Source of the DNA: Haliotis asinina
Taxonomy: Eukaryota > Mollusca > Gastropoda > Lepetellida > Haliotidae
Direction: 5' to 3'
Assembly: GCF_037392515.1 (NCBI RefSeq)
Contig: NC_090287.1
Span: 9,779,501-9,843,500, forward strand
Length of the DNA stretch: 64,000 bases
Part shown: positions 46,720-59,376 of the stretch, piece by piece
Layout of the letters: each line of letters starts with the position of its first letter
Numbering within the stretch: the stretch's first letter is position 1
The notes under the pieces: model-generated
Told to the model about the DNA's origin: nothing
Seen by the model: the letters and a program-made list of their open reading frames with translations, nothing else
Databases searched by the model: none
Position numbers and translations under genes: made by a program

Positions 46720-47445
46720 TGGTCTACATTAAACCTACATAGCGATAGCAGGTTCCTGACGTTTTATCTTCATTACTCTATCAGTTCAGTTCTATTAATG
46801 TAAGTATATAGTTTCAACGACAGATGAAACTGATTCTAAATGAACTATAAAACGAATAGCTGTAAAATTGTATGGCTGGTTGGTTGAAAACCATTGATGA
46901 TATTAAAACTGTAATGTATGACGGAAGCTGCAATGTATGAGGGGAGCGGTATTTTCATGGGTCATTGTGTGGTTGCTGTTGTCATCGTTGTTCGTTGTTT
47001 ATTGAAATGGTAAAATGTGTACATTAAGAGTGACAATTATCGTCCACGACACTGTATGACACGAGGGACAGCCTCAAAGTCAAATGACCATATTACCCTT
47101 TGAATTATGTCCATCAAGTTCAGCAACTCACCTCTAGTGGTGGTAGTCGATACTAGTGTCAGTGTGGCTGAGGAAAGACTATCCAGCTTGATATCTCTGC
47201 AAGTATTTCATTATATGTGTGTCCGCGTGCGTGCGTGCGTGTATGTTGAGGGCAACCCTGTCCCATTCTTTTGACGCCTGGAATATCAGACAAATGTCTG
47301 TCTGAACGGGAACAATGAATTTGCACTGACGTTCTATATTTGCAAGTATTTAGTAATCAGTCGGTTGTCTCTAGATATGTTGCAAAGATCATGGAGTTCA
47401 TCTTCATGAACCTATGCTCAACGCAATGGCGACTTATGAGGTGAT
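46720..47445. other. Intergenic, nothing recognised
   Basis: No coding or repeat signal except a short GTGCGTGCGTGCGTG tract near 47227. Confidence 0.35.
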
Positions 47446-47450
47446 GAGGC

Positions 47451-47574
47451 CAGGTTAGCTATTCTCGAAACGTCCGTAGTCTCACGAACTCCTTAAACCC
47501 ATCCTTAACACTTTGGCTTCGATCAAAGTTACGAATTCATAGGACTATGAACGTTTCGAGAATAAGGATCCAGG
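47451..47574. mobile_element. Foldback MITE, ATTCTCGAAACGT family
   Basis: The left arm TATTCTCGAAACGTCCGTAG..TCACGAAC is inverse to the right arm GAATTCATAGGACTATGAAC..GTTTCGAGAATAAGGATCC. CAGGTT lies at both edges. The arms are partly diverged, about 35-40 bp each. Confidence 0.65.
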
Positions 47575-47579
47575 TTCGG

Positions 47580-49495
47580 TCACTCGGTTGGTCTTCTGAT
47601 GTCGAAATTGCGATTGGTGTCAATCACTGGATTCTTCTGGTAACTCGATTACATCACGACGCCACAGAGCTGGACTAGTTCTGAGTACTGCATGAAACAC
47701 CAAACAAAATATAAAATACAATATTATCTATCACAAATATAGAGTCTGACTTATATTCCAGGTTCTTATTGTCTGAAAGGGGAGGAATTTCCTTTTGTAA
47801 AGATATAAGGTTTTTCAGTCATCTTACGTTTTTCTCAACTTCTACAAATCCCGAAGTCTAGATCGTTTCTGAAGATTGTGAAACAATGAAAAATACCAAA
47901 CGTCAACGCCTATTCAGGAATAATCAGATTCGATTATCTGCCAAAATAGATTCAGCTAGATGGAAAAGGAGAATAGTATGAAAGGATCATTGAAATCATT
48001 TTTGCCAAGTCTTTTTTATTTAGAGCAAAAATCGATAATGGCCCAGTCCTCCAAACTTAAAACATTAATTTCATAACTAAGATAAATTTCGAAACGTGTT
48101 GAAATGGAAGCGTAGTGTTGGTCCCTGTTCGTGAAAGTCCTGTGAACTGACAGGTGCCCTCTATCAGGGATTGTCGTAATTCATGCCTGTGTTGACATGC
48201 TCAACAATATGGCGCTGAGGAGCACAATGATACTACATGCCTGCAGAAAACTTGGGGTCACCTGTTCAATAACACGGCGCTGAGGAACATAAGAAAATTA
48301 CTCATCTGCAGACAAGCTGGGGTCACCTGTTTAATCCCTATAGTATTCTACAACTACACCACATTTGGTGTAGTTTGCAGCTTTCTAGCGGGTTCCAAAC
48401 AAATATACTTTCATGACACTGAAAACTGCTTTATTCCGATTGGTTGAAAAATGAACTTCCCTTTCCCAAACCGTCTTATAGATTCCCTTTGAGCTGTCCA
48501 CACACCACAATATACTTCGATATCGATTCTATGTTTGGGATAAGGATTTGGACAGCAGTAATGCCAATCCTGGCTGGTTGATGATATTATAATTAATGAG
48601 ACAAGCTCGGCGGTTACACATTCTTAGTGAAGCATAGATTCTAATGATTTACAACAACCATTTGGAGAACATCAAGCAGGATCCAAGCTGTAGACATACT
48701 AGCTATCACTATCAGAGCAAGGCAAGTTATGCAAATTATTAAATTTTACTTGTGCAGTGTATAAACGTTCTCTGTAATAGCAGATGTTCTGTTATCGGCT
48801 ACACTTCCTTTGTTATTTAGAAAGTTGAGTCCTATCCCAGATTCAAACTCACACGCTCAGAGTGAGGACCCTGAAAATTCAGCCATCAACCCCAGTCAGC
48901 TATCGAAGTTTCATTAAAACTGAAGTCGGTCTTTATTTTTGTTTGTAAGATATGAACACAGGCTGCAAAGCATAAACATCGGGGTAATTAAAATTAAAAT
49001 GTCTTCGATAAGTTATTTTAATTTATTAATAGAAAGAAGCAAAAATCGGTATAATTTCTTTTGCCCCCCCCCAAAGCGATGTTACAATGTACAATGTCAA
49101 TCACCAATCTCACAAGCAGTGTTAAGTTCATTATGCATGCGTATCGATACATGCAGATGCTTCACATGAAAAGATCCAGCAGAATTAAATAGCGACACAT
49201 CTTGTTGCCGTCTGCGTCTACTGAGAAAATGTCCAGTTGATATTGTGCGCGTTAGGTTCTACAGCTTACCACAGGATCCCGGAACCTGAAGCTGGCCCAC
49301 GTCTTGAGCACGTCACGTTGAAGCCGTTCAGGTGGCAGTATCGATCTCATTTCAAAACACCAAGGTAATCAAGGCTATCATGAAGCCAATCAGTCGCCAG
49401 GTAGAACGGATATAAGGCGACTAGGAGAATAAGACGGCCTGGAAGTGGTGCCATAATTGAGATAGACAGTCTCACTGTAATCACGGTGGATGATT
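47580..49495. other. Intergenic, nothing recognised
   Basis: A locally duplicated phrase (ACAATATGGCGCTGAGGAGCA and ATAACACGGCGCTGAGGAAC, each followed by CTTGGGGTCACCTGTT or CTGGGGTCACCTGTTT) occurs at about 48206-48330. No gene was seen. Confidence 0.4.
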
Positions 49496-49499
49496 TAAC

Positions 49500-49655
49500 A
49501 GTAGTAGTAAGTGAGTTTAGTGTAATGACGCCTTTAGCAATGTTCTCGGCAGGGAAGACCAGAATTTGGTGGGCTTCAAACAATCACGAACCCGCGGGTT
49601 CTACGTGAAGAGCCAACGGTTTAACCACTAGGTTACACCCTATCACCCACACCCT
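49500..49655 (-). repeat. SINE family A copy
   Basis: GTAAGTGAGTTTAGTGTAAT, CCTTTAGCAATGTTCTCGG and the head CGTGAAGAGCCAACGGTTTA, ACCACTAGGTTACACCC are present. Confidence 0.65.
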
Positions 49656-49659
49656 TACA

Positions 49660-50795
49660 TGAAAGCAGTGTTTTAAATGTTATGTCATAGGTACTGGTGA
49701 ATGTCTGTGTGAATTATGTATGTGTAACTAAAGCAATTTACTGAGAAGTAACTTTCTTCGGCTTGATCCTTTCTTCAACTTTTCTTGTAGTGTTTTTGAC
49801 TCTGGCACCAGAGTCGTTCCTCTTTGACAGAGAATATTGAAGCAAAATATCAGCTGTGGAAGTATTCGTCTAAAATATTTTTTTCAGTCCTTGGATTAGT
49901 CTTCAGCCAGCAGAAGATACACATAGGATCTAAATATATATTCGGTGTGAGAAATAGGAATTTAATCATGTCAGTCAGTAGTAGTCTAGCTATATAGGCT
50001 GTGAATAGTGGAGAATAGCGTAATGACGGCGGGACATATTGACGCGTAGACCACGCGATCCTGATTCCGACATGAACGAGGTACTTGGAGTTAAAATGAG
50101 GTTGAATATGAAGATGTTTTATGCAGCTAGATGATGTGTTGTACGTGGTTGACTTTAACCTTTAACCTCTGTGGTTGAACTTGATTAAAGTTTTATCGTG
50201 TGTGTTTTATCATTGTGCTTTCAGAGATTAGTTGAGGTCAAGATTACTTCTGTATGTGGTGATTATTTGTCACCTATTTTTCTGAGACTGACTCTTAGAA
50301 ATTACCTCATTTACGGAACACGAAATCTTACATTCGACATGCAAACGTTTAATTCTGTAGAGCTGATGGGACAGTCAGTACACAGAGAACCATTACATAC
50401 TCAGTGTTATTAGCGCCATATAGCTGGAATACTGCTGAGTGTGTCGTTAATCGACAAACAAACAGCGATGGTGTCCAACTTCTCTTTCACTAACGCAGCG
50501 TTTCGCCATGAGGCTCAGTTACGATAATTTACCAAAACCTCGCTTTCTGTAAGCAACATCGTAATGGTTTTCAAATACACATGTATGATATACACATTTG
50601 AGGAAATGATCAACTCAGTAAATCAGATATGATTTTGCCCATCACATTATGATTTTTATTTTTAAATTCCGTAGAGATGTGGTTTACAAGATATCTGAGT
50701 GGTGAGTGAGTAAATGTTGTTTTAAACCTCATCAGGAGTCTTGCGGTTTTTCGCTTACATTTATGTATACATGTTAAGCGATCATGCCTTCTACA
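49660..50795. other. Intergenic with SINE tail scraps
   Basis: CGCCATATAGCTGGAATACT..GCTGAGTGTGTCGTTAAT at about 50414-50450 and GTGAGTGAGTAAATGTTGTT at about 50702 are tail remnants. No gene was seen. Confidence 0.4.
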
Positions 50796-50799
50796 AGGC

Positions 50800-50956
50800 G
50801 TCGATGTAGCCCAGTAGTTAAAGCGTTCGCTTGTCACGGCGGAGACCAGGGTTCGATTCTTCACATTCTGCAGTGTGTAAAGCCCATTTCAAGTGTCCAC
50901 CGCAGTGATGTCGGAATAATGCTAAAGACGGCATAAAACTAAAGTCACTCACTCGT
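50800..50956 (+). repeat. SINE family A, complete copy
   Basis: GTCGATGTAGCCCAGTAGTT (box A), CAGGGTTCGATTCTTCAC (box B), GTGTGTAAAGCCCATTTCAA and a GTCACTCACTC end are present. Confidence 0.75.
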
Positions 50957-50959
50957 CCC

Positions 50960-51690
50960 TTCTGTAACAAATTGGGTGAGGGCGGATTAGAAAGTTTAAC
51001 ATATATAAAACAAAACATATCATTTAGCCCATCAGAAAACATGTCTGAGAATACATGGTACATGATCTCTGCATGACAACGTAACGAATATTACTGAGCC
51101 TAAGATTACCTAGACAGATGATCTCTGCATCAGTGCGTCGATAACAGGTTTTATTTAAGTATCCCGGTAACGCCTCTATCATTGGTGCCTCAAAGGCAGC
51201 ATTACGAGACAAATGCATTGGAGACCTCGTGACCTTCCGGCTCCATGACCGGATGCACCGGTTGCAAAAACACACTTTATGAACCTTGTTAGTACGGTGA
51301 CACAAACCACGGGATAGGATAACAATTGATTAAGTAGTGGCACCAGGTGTTCGCGTAAAGATTAAAGCAGGTCCTGGCCAGTCAGTAACACCTGTTCTTA
51401 ATGAAATTTTGTTGAAAGTAAGAAGAGCAACTTCCCAGTAATGCAACGTCAATCTGTGAGCACGCCATATCGATGACCGATAGTCGACAAGAATCTCGTC
51501 ACCTCCAAGCAAATAGTTCACTATACAAGCCGTATTACACGAGGGGCTATTTGAACTAAAACACGAATTATTTGTTCTCTAAGGCTTTTTACAGGTTTGT
51601 TATTGGGTGTGATGATATTTAATTATCTTATCTTACAACATTCAGCAATATTAAACAATAGGAGTTCCGGGTTACGTACAATATTGGTCT
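50960..51690. other. Intergenic, nothing recognised
   Basis: No gene or repeat was recognised. Confidence 0.35.
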
Positions 51691-51691
51691 T

Positions 51692-51885
51692 CACTAACCC
51701 ATACTTGTCGTAGGGAGGCGACTAACGGGATCAGGTGGTCAGGCTTGCTGACTTGGTTCACACATGTCATCGCATCGATACTCATGCTGTTGATCACTAT
51801 TCCCCAGGACAGACTCGATTATTTGCAGACCACCAAAATATTGCCAGAATAGTGCTGCGTTAAATAACAATCAACAAACACACAA
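51692..51885 (+). repeat. SINE family B copy
   Basis: CACTAACCCATACTTGTCGT, GGCGACTAACGGGATCAGG, CTGACTTGGTTCACACATGT and GACTCGATTATTTGCAGACC are in order. Confidence 0.7.
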
Positions 51886-51889
51886 CAAT

Positions 51890-54775
51890 AAATGTTCACT
51901 GAACAAACAATGAACTTTGCATGAGCAGCTGTGTTTGTGGTGTAGCTTAACGTTGTCAAACATTGAAAATGTCAAAAATATGGGAATAATAAGGCAGCGA
52001 CAATTCCATTTCAGCAAGTCAGTTTATTTTGACCACTTTCATGGCCCAGCGCACAGAGAATCTGGACAGAGTTAAGGGTCGGTTGCTCTGTAACCGTCAT
52101 ACGAAAACGGTATACACGTACATGTTGTTACCTTGCCTGGCGCCTATCTACTGAAACTACGAGTAGCCGGCTAAGAGTTCGCATATTGCATATGTTGGGT
52201 ACTCAACTGTTTGTTACGTTAATCGTCTAACGTGGAAAAAAGGAAAAGGGGGAAAAAGGTGAAAAGGAATTAATTTGTTGTTAAAACATTCAGTAGTTGG
52301 GGAACCAGAGTTGATTTACGACATAAAACAACGTAAAATTAACAGATATGTACAGATCACCATTATCCTTGGCATATTTGAGGGAATATACCGCTGGGTT
52401 GCCAGGATACTGTAGTTATCCAGCCAATGCCATCGAACAACGGCTATGTTATTATTACGAGTGCTGGATTTAACGGATAGCGTGCAGCCATTATACTTTG
52501 CCAAAATGTGTTTTAAGCGTTCCTGATAGGTATTGATTTTTTCATCCTGTCAGTTTCTTCCGATGATGACTGCGGGTGCCCGTGAACGAATCGGAACAGA
52601 ACGTATTTTGATCGTGCCGGCTGTCTTTAGGATAATAAGGTTGAAGAGAGGAAACGGGTTCAAATACTAAAAACAGTATTTTATTTAGACTTAGTAAGGT
52701 TGTAGGTCTGCAATAGATCTATCTGTCAGTCACGTTTCTGGTGATGAAATATCTTTGTTGCTTTGGCTATTCATCAGGACAAATGACGCCTCTATTGCGA
52801 TGTGGCGGTCAGTTGTCATGGCAATGTCGCAAGGTCAGTTTGAGTTAATAGTTTTGTCGATGAAAAAATCTATACAGTTCTTGAACATGACATGATCTCA
52901 TCGAGAAGAGTAACTTTACAAAAGACCTGCTTTGTTTCTCCCGGTTACTTGCAATTTTAAATTTACAACATGAAACATCTGTTATAAAAAGATTCAAAAT
53001 TGATGAAACCTTAGATCAGCACACGAGTTAAACGATAATATAAAGTACCTTACACAAGTTCTGACAGAATGAGGATGTAGCATGTTTCAGCACTAGTCGT
53101 TGTATGCAGAACTGTGATGAGTTACAACCCCGAGGCATGCAGAGAACCTTTATAGGTTTCACTTTAGTGGTAAACGACTGGGACCTACTTCGCTCCGGGT
53201 TTTCCTCCCACATTAAGCAGGCACTCCGCCATACTACTGGAATACTGTTTAAACTGCAGTACAAACAATTCACTCATTGTACATCAAGAAACGGCTAAAG
53301 GCTTTAATCTTCATTAATATAGAACAGGAATTCTGTCAGCATCGATGAGAGACAGTATCGCATGGGTTAGTTATACATGGTTAGAGCTTCCTTGTGCGCT
53401 ACATGGGTGAATGTGGTATTCTGATGCCATTGTAAGGTATGGACTCCTACAAGGAACACCATGACCTTGTCTCCTTTACAAAAAGCATTCATTATCAAAC
53501 TTGACAATTGTAGAATGTAGAAATAGTATTCAAACAGGGCAATGTGATATTTTTTATATTTCTCAAATTGTCACCATGTCGCATTGTCATGCTTTGAATA
53601 ATGTTATTATATTTTTATTATTATATTCCACAGTTTTCAAGGTTAAAACATGTCACATCGCATTGTTGACCAATCTAAAACAAGTGAAGAGGCGAATGTC
53701 CCTTCTAGGATTCCTAAGTTAAATAAAGTCCAAGCCCATGTGTTGCTGTAAGTACATGCACCATAGTCTTATAGTAAATTAATTGTTACGACGATATATG
53801 CACAGATGGCTTTCTTATTAATATCTATGACAAATTCAACATGGCCGTCATTACGGCCATGACGGCCATGTATGAAATGTGTTAAAAAATTTCTGAAAGT
53901 TTTATTGGATCTATTTGTTGACATCATACGCTGAGTGCATACAGGCATTGATTGTGAGGGGAGATTAGACAAAATATTGATTAGAGGATTAGGGATACTG
54001 AGCCAAATTGACATGCAAACCGGGATTGTATAACAGCCATTTTCTATATCTCTAGCCCGAAACAAACTTGTACCGACATTTGAACACGGGAGATAAGGAT
54101 TTCAGCTCACACAACACCAATGTCGGTAACCGGGCAATGATTTTGACTCACTTTTACACATCACCGCGAACGTTGAGGGTTAACGGCCCCACTGTGACAT
54201 TCCGACCAGTAAACTGAACTGCTTATGCTGAGCCGGTCTTTTCATATTCTTTTGCTATTGGTTTGAAGAGACAAAAATGGGTATTGACGCATTCCATCAA
54301 GAATCGTGTCAATCCAACGCCTGCATGAAGCCAGCAGGCTTGAAAAATGAAACAGAAAGCTTTCTTTATTCTCCCTTTACCATTCAAGTTCCATCACAAT
54401 GTGCGAATTTGCATCAAAATGCAGAATGATAATGCAATGAATTTAATGAGACCATTAAATTCTTATACACCTTTGCCTCTAAAATGAATGACAACATTCA
54501 GGGGAAAACCTGGTATATATTTTCGCGCAATATCTCTCTTTTATCCCAAATTGCTCGACTCTTCTCTTCTTAAAAGAGTGCTATGTCAATGCGTTGAAGC
54601 AGAGCTGGTCTACTTGCGGCCCTGAATTTAGCTGATCATTAAGCTATCTGAATTTAGTCACACTATAGAGACTGTATAATCAGTAGTTATAGTGGTATAA
54701 TCAGTGGTAGAACAAACACATATAAGAAACACGATAATTCAGACTAAAGAATACATACAACATTTAGGATATGTA
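51890..54775. other. Intergenic, one perfect palindrome
   Basis: No gene was recognised over about 2.9 kb. A perfect 12-bp inverted repeat lies at 53839-53871. A possible decayed SINE tail (CCATACTACTGGAATACTG) lies at about 53230. Confidence 0.35.
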
Positions 54776-54779
54776 TTTA

Positions 54780-55275
54780 TATAGCGCACATATCCATGTA
54801 ACTGTGGCTTGCTCAAGGCACTGGTATTTGTTTCCCTCGATCATTGGATGTCAATCTCAACGTCGCATCGTATTATCAATCTCAACTCCCTGGGGAGTAT
54901 ACACCTCCTGCTGCCACCTGGAGCACCTAGTATAACTATGGCTCTCTCATCCTAACAAGGTACCCAGTTTACAGCTGCGTAGACTGGGACGCATAGGCAC
55001 AATACTTTGTCACGTTGCTGTACCAGCAACTAGGTGTTTGCACGTATTCATATGGCCATCATCTGGTCATATACCAACGTATCCGTGGGTCCTTTTAAGC
55101 GCACAGGGTTGTGTACTGTACACAATAGCTAGGGGTTGTGACAACATGGAAAGAGTCTGCACACAAAAGGTTTTTACATCCGGTCACAGGTTTGCTCGAT
55201 CCGAACACCTCAACCTCGTTGGATGACTAGCCTGGCGCTTTAGTTAACTCGCCCACCGCGACCTCAAACATAAAT
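54780..55275 (-). repeat. tRNA-Ser-like SINE, decayed
   Basis: Read on the minus strand from about 55270, GTCGCGGTGGGCGAGTTAAC..TAAAGCGCC..GGCTAGTCATCC then GTGTTCGGATCGAGC resembles a tRNA-Ser 5' half with box A and box B. The body further on includes CTACGCAGCTGTAAACTGGG and a TACCTTGTT block like a widespread animal SINE body. The 3' border is uncertain. Confidence 0.45.
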
Positions 55276-55279
55276 ATAA

Positions 55280-56235
55280 CCGATGTAAGCAAAAATGAGT
55301 TTGTTGTTAAGTACAGGACAGGACCCATTTTTCTGACACATTTCTAGAAAGCCAAAGCGTATCCATAATTGTCATGGCATGTCATAAACTCAACACTGGA
55401 GATGCGATCCTTAATATGTTTGTACACATCTCCTATTTCTCTAATTGATGGGAAAGATTTAAGTAAAAATTCAAATATTGGTCAAACTGTTTCCCCTACA
55501 GTTTAATATGTTGCTTTACATATGATTGCAATCATCTTAACGATCTCGCCAGGGATAATCTACAATCTTGATAGAGTTACCCTGATCTCGCACACCTTTT
55601 GATTAGGCATATAATTTCATGATATATGGAGTCTCGTTCAAATACTTCATTGATTTCATGAATAAGAAATTATTTGGCAATTTATATCTTTTTCAGCGCA
55701 AAACATGAACTGATAAAAAATGTCAGCAGAATATCACCATTAAATTATTCCGTATAACCTTTGTGATATACCATTTGTATGAATTTTGTAGGAAAGTGTT
55801 GAACTCGATTTGAGGATGTATTTTCTGGAAGTAATTCTAGATTTTTATCAATAATCGACATTTGTGTGTATATTTTTCTTTCTAGTGAACTATCACGTGG
55901 CATCCCTTGTATGTCTTTAAAGATTTGGAAGAGCAGGATGATTATTCCATGAAATTTCCATTTTTCCGATCCAGATCTAATTTTGCTGGTCAGATTCAGG
56001 ACGTATCTCTCACTCCTACTGAACACAGCGCAATACAGAAGAAATACGAAGCGTATAACGGATGCAGCATTGGCTGCATAGCTGAATATTATATATGTCA
56101 CCAATATAGTCGGGGTTGTAGCTATTCACTGTATCTTACAATACAAGTAATAGTGCTGACCTAGGAATACTGCCCCTACCGCTGCCCAGTCACTTAAGAT
56201 AAAAGATAAGGGGAAACATGCAGTGTACACAGTAG
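55280..56235. other. Intergenic, weak ORF only
   Basis: The minus frame 55745-56104 (119 codons) has a hydrophobic N-terminus and a Lys-rich remainder. I could not recognise a family and saw no supporting splice or regulatory signal. Confidence 0.3.
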
Positions 56236-56236
56236 C

Positions 56237-56600
56237 CAGGTTAGAGCGAGTGAGTGAATTAGTGAGTGAGTTTACTTTAAGCTCAACTCGGCAATAGTCC
56301 AGCTATAAGGTGGCGGTCTGATTCAGGAGCAGACAACTCAGTGATCAACAGCATGAGAATCGATCTCTGCTGTTGGGATACGATGACTTAACCAAGTCAG
56401 CGAGCCTGACCACCCGATCCCGTTATTCGCCTCTTACAACAAGCATGGGCTACTGAAGATCAGTTCTAAGTCTGACCACCCGATCCCGTTAGTCGCCTCT
56501 TACAACAAGCATGGGTCACTGAAGACCAGTTCTAACTCTGACCACCCGATCCCGTTAGTCGCCTCTTACAACAAGCATGGGTTACTGAAGATCACTTCTA
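56237..56600 (-). repeat. SINE family B with a triplicated end module
   Basis: A full minus-strand copy (GTGAGTGAGTTTACTTTAAG, CAGTGATCAACAGCATGAGA, TAACCAAGTCAGCGAGCC) ends in three tandem ~66-bp modules. Each has TCTGACCACCCGATCCCGTT or its first variant, CGCCTCTTACAACAAGCATG and TGAAGATCA/GACCA. Other copies have a single such module. Confidence 0.85.
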
Positions 56601-56604
56601 AGGC

Positions 56605-57950
56605 GGGTTTTAACTCGCAAGGTTACATCACCGGTTCCAGGAATTTCATAACCGTGCATAAAACATATTATATACTGCTCTCTGATTATCTTTTAGCTTT
56701 CTTTTCATCATTATAAAGCGATATGAATCAAATAAACCCGGGTATGGAAAAGTAAGTAAGAACCCGCCTATACACGTTACGATACATCCAGAAATGGCAT
56801 TTCTTTGTGTTCGACATGACAACCACCCCTGAAATCGGATCGGGTTTCTATGAGCCTGTATCAAAAACACTATTGCTGGAATAATTACAACAAAACCCAC
56901 AAGTCGAAGCACAAAGTTGAAATAAATTGGCGTTAGCGAAGATCAGAGGCCTTAGAGAGTCATTAGAAACAAAACCCACATGTACGGTATATCAAACTCC
57001 GTGACATGTGCAAACCTTATGGGCAACTCTGTATTGGCTCCATGTGCCTGCAATGGCAGACGTCAAGATATAATTTTATGAGCAGCTTTTAGAGCTCCTG
57101 TTAAGTTAAATCTTTTTAATCTTCTGCTGTAAATGCACGGATTATCGTGCAAGTCAAATAGTAGGGAGAACCAACAATAGAGAGCCTCGATCGGCTACGT
57201 CATACCAAGGACTTTGCTTGTAGGCCAGGGGTTCAATAAAAGATACAACTCGTTGGTAAGTGTGTTAACCAGGGATTATTGTCTGGAGTGGTGTCTCAGG
57301 CTGAAAAAATCGACATTGACCCGCACCGACCCAGCAGTCTCTCACACAGAAATGCTGTACGTAAGAACAATAATCCCGAAAGCTATATTACACCTTATTT
57401 CACTTCACCTCATCACATTTCACGAGAGATAAAATATGTTTTCTTTCATGTCTAAATGACAGCTCCAGTAAAAAGGCCAAATATATAGTGCTGAGACCCA
57501 CACCACACAGACATGCTGTAAGTCATACTGTATGATGGACAGTGTTAACGCAGATATCCCACGGATACCCATTTTCTGCTGAGTAAACAGAGGCAACCTT
57601 GAACAAACGCAAACAAAGTCAGTCAGTGTTAGCAAACACACAAGCCAATGGTGTGTTGAAACGGACTGACAATTAATTGAAGCGTCTAAAAATAACGTTC
57701 ATCAACTCTGTTGTCTATTGGTACAAATGTGTGTTTTCAATACAATTATGATATAACGCATGATAAAACAAAAGCTTTCTTGTGATAATACGTATATATC
57801 TACGTATTATGTTCAGTTAGCAACTACTATGCTTTAGATGTGCACAAATTAGATCTAAATCTAAATAGCATTTTTTTTTTTAATACTTTTTCTCCATGTC
57901 CTGGATACGATAATTCCAATATAAGAAGACTACTTTTGTTTTGAATTTAC
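56605..57950. other. Intergenic, nothing recognised
   Basis: No conserved gene. The minus frame at 56646-56912 is partly hydrophobic but unsupported. Confidence 0.35.
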
Positions 57951-58042
57951 GAGAAAGAGGAATGTGAAGGTGGTTCTCGCTACGGAACAGCTAAGGCGAC
58001 AAAAGTAAGTCTAGCTTATTTTTGACGCAAGGCATTGTGGGT

Positions 58043-58056
58043 ATTGCTAAGGTAAA
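58043..58056 (+). promoter_or_regulatory. Candidate RFX X-box upstream of the dynein gene
   Basis: ATTGCT-AA-GGTAAA fits the RFX X-box RTTRCY-N(1-3)-RGYAAY except for the last base. It lies about 1.35 kb upstream of the first dynein ATG. RFX factors drive many ciliary genes. A GCATTGTGGGTA block and ATGGCGTC just around it also suggest a promoter. Confidence 0.35.
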
Positions 58057-59376
58057 CCATCATGGCGTCTTCCAGCGTAAACGAAGCACCTTGCTGTTTA
58101 CATTTTGTAATGCGGAACACTTACAAATTATAGTAAGGCTATTTACCAAACATTTTTTATTTATTGAACTTTCTGTCATGGATACATGGCGTTAGCGATA
58201 CTAGATCACAACTGTCATCAATCAAAATCAAAATCAATCAAAATAGAAAAAATTTCAATAAGCAAAGTTTTTTCTTCAGACGTTCAGTTTGTTTTGATAT
58301 TACGTATGCCTCTTAGTGAATGTTGTTTTTCGTTAAGCTGTTATTCAGTCATGATTATGACAGTAGATTATATAGAATATATCATATATATTGTAGCATA
58401 AACCATGCCACTGTTTGTTCTAATGCTATACATGTGATCCATTATTTTCCCATCATGAATGAATCAGGTTACATTGTGGATGTTAACATGTCCAGAATAA
58501 GGACAGAGCTCCAGATAATCTTTCAAGCACTTGGGGGTTTACTCCCATGTCTGTTTATGTATGAGTAATTGCAATTTTGAGGAATAATTAGCATTTTATA
58601 TACTCCCACTAGTTAAAATCTTTGAGTACTTTTGCGCAGTTTCATATCCTTGTCGGGAACTTAACTCTTCTAAATATATAAATATAAATGCATCTCAATA
58701 GACTAAAAGCTTTTACTAATTGTCATACTGAAAAACTTATGGAAGCCATTTCTAAATACTCACCTTGTGACTATTAGAGTGAAAATGTGAGAGTGGTTAC
58801 GGTTATAATGGTATATGTATATATAGGCAATGCCTACCCTTAGCTAAAGCTGTTGTAGAGTTTGGGCACCATAACAAATTATCATTCACAAGCCAGTAGT
58901 TAATTGAGTAATGTATGCAAGGTACTATAGACCTATTGGGTTTTAAGTGATCCTTGTGTGTTTCTTTTATTCCCAGATTTGTAATTTATTGAGTAAATGC
59001 GGTTTTTATTGAGTAAAATATGCAAATACGCACCTTATCTGGAGCTCTGTGAAGGATCTTTTATATCTAGTTTAATGTATCCCTTACATTGTCCAACAAA
59101 TACATTTAGTTCAGATTGTTTCCTCTATGTTGACGAACACATAGGATGTTTATTTAATTGTTGTGTCAAAATCTGTTGCTTTATGGTGCAATATGTTCTT
59201 GTATTATTTTCTTCTTGTGATGATGTGTGGCAGTGTTTGTTGTTATATTTTCCTTTTGCATGTATCAATACATTGTTATTCATATTTTGTGTCACATCAA
59301 TCATCAAAGTAAATCCAAGATGGATCGGTTTATCACTGAAGTTTGATCTTTCAAATATTTGATACATTCTCTGCAG

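Noticed and set aside
46537..46803. ORF with a VCVCVC core
   Set aside because: Translation of the (TG)n microsatellite.
55745..56104. 119-codon minus-strand gene
   Set aside because: Only length supports it; no recognisable family, promoter or splice partner.
58997..59362. 121-codon cysteine-rich plus-strand frame just before the dynein gene
   Set aside because: AT-rich intron or upstream sequence of the dynein gene, in another frame, with no acceptor or domain support.
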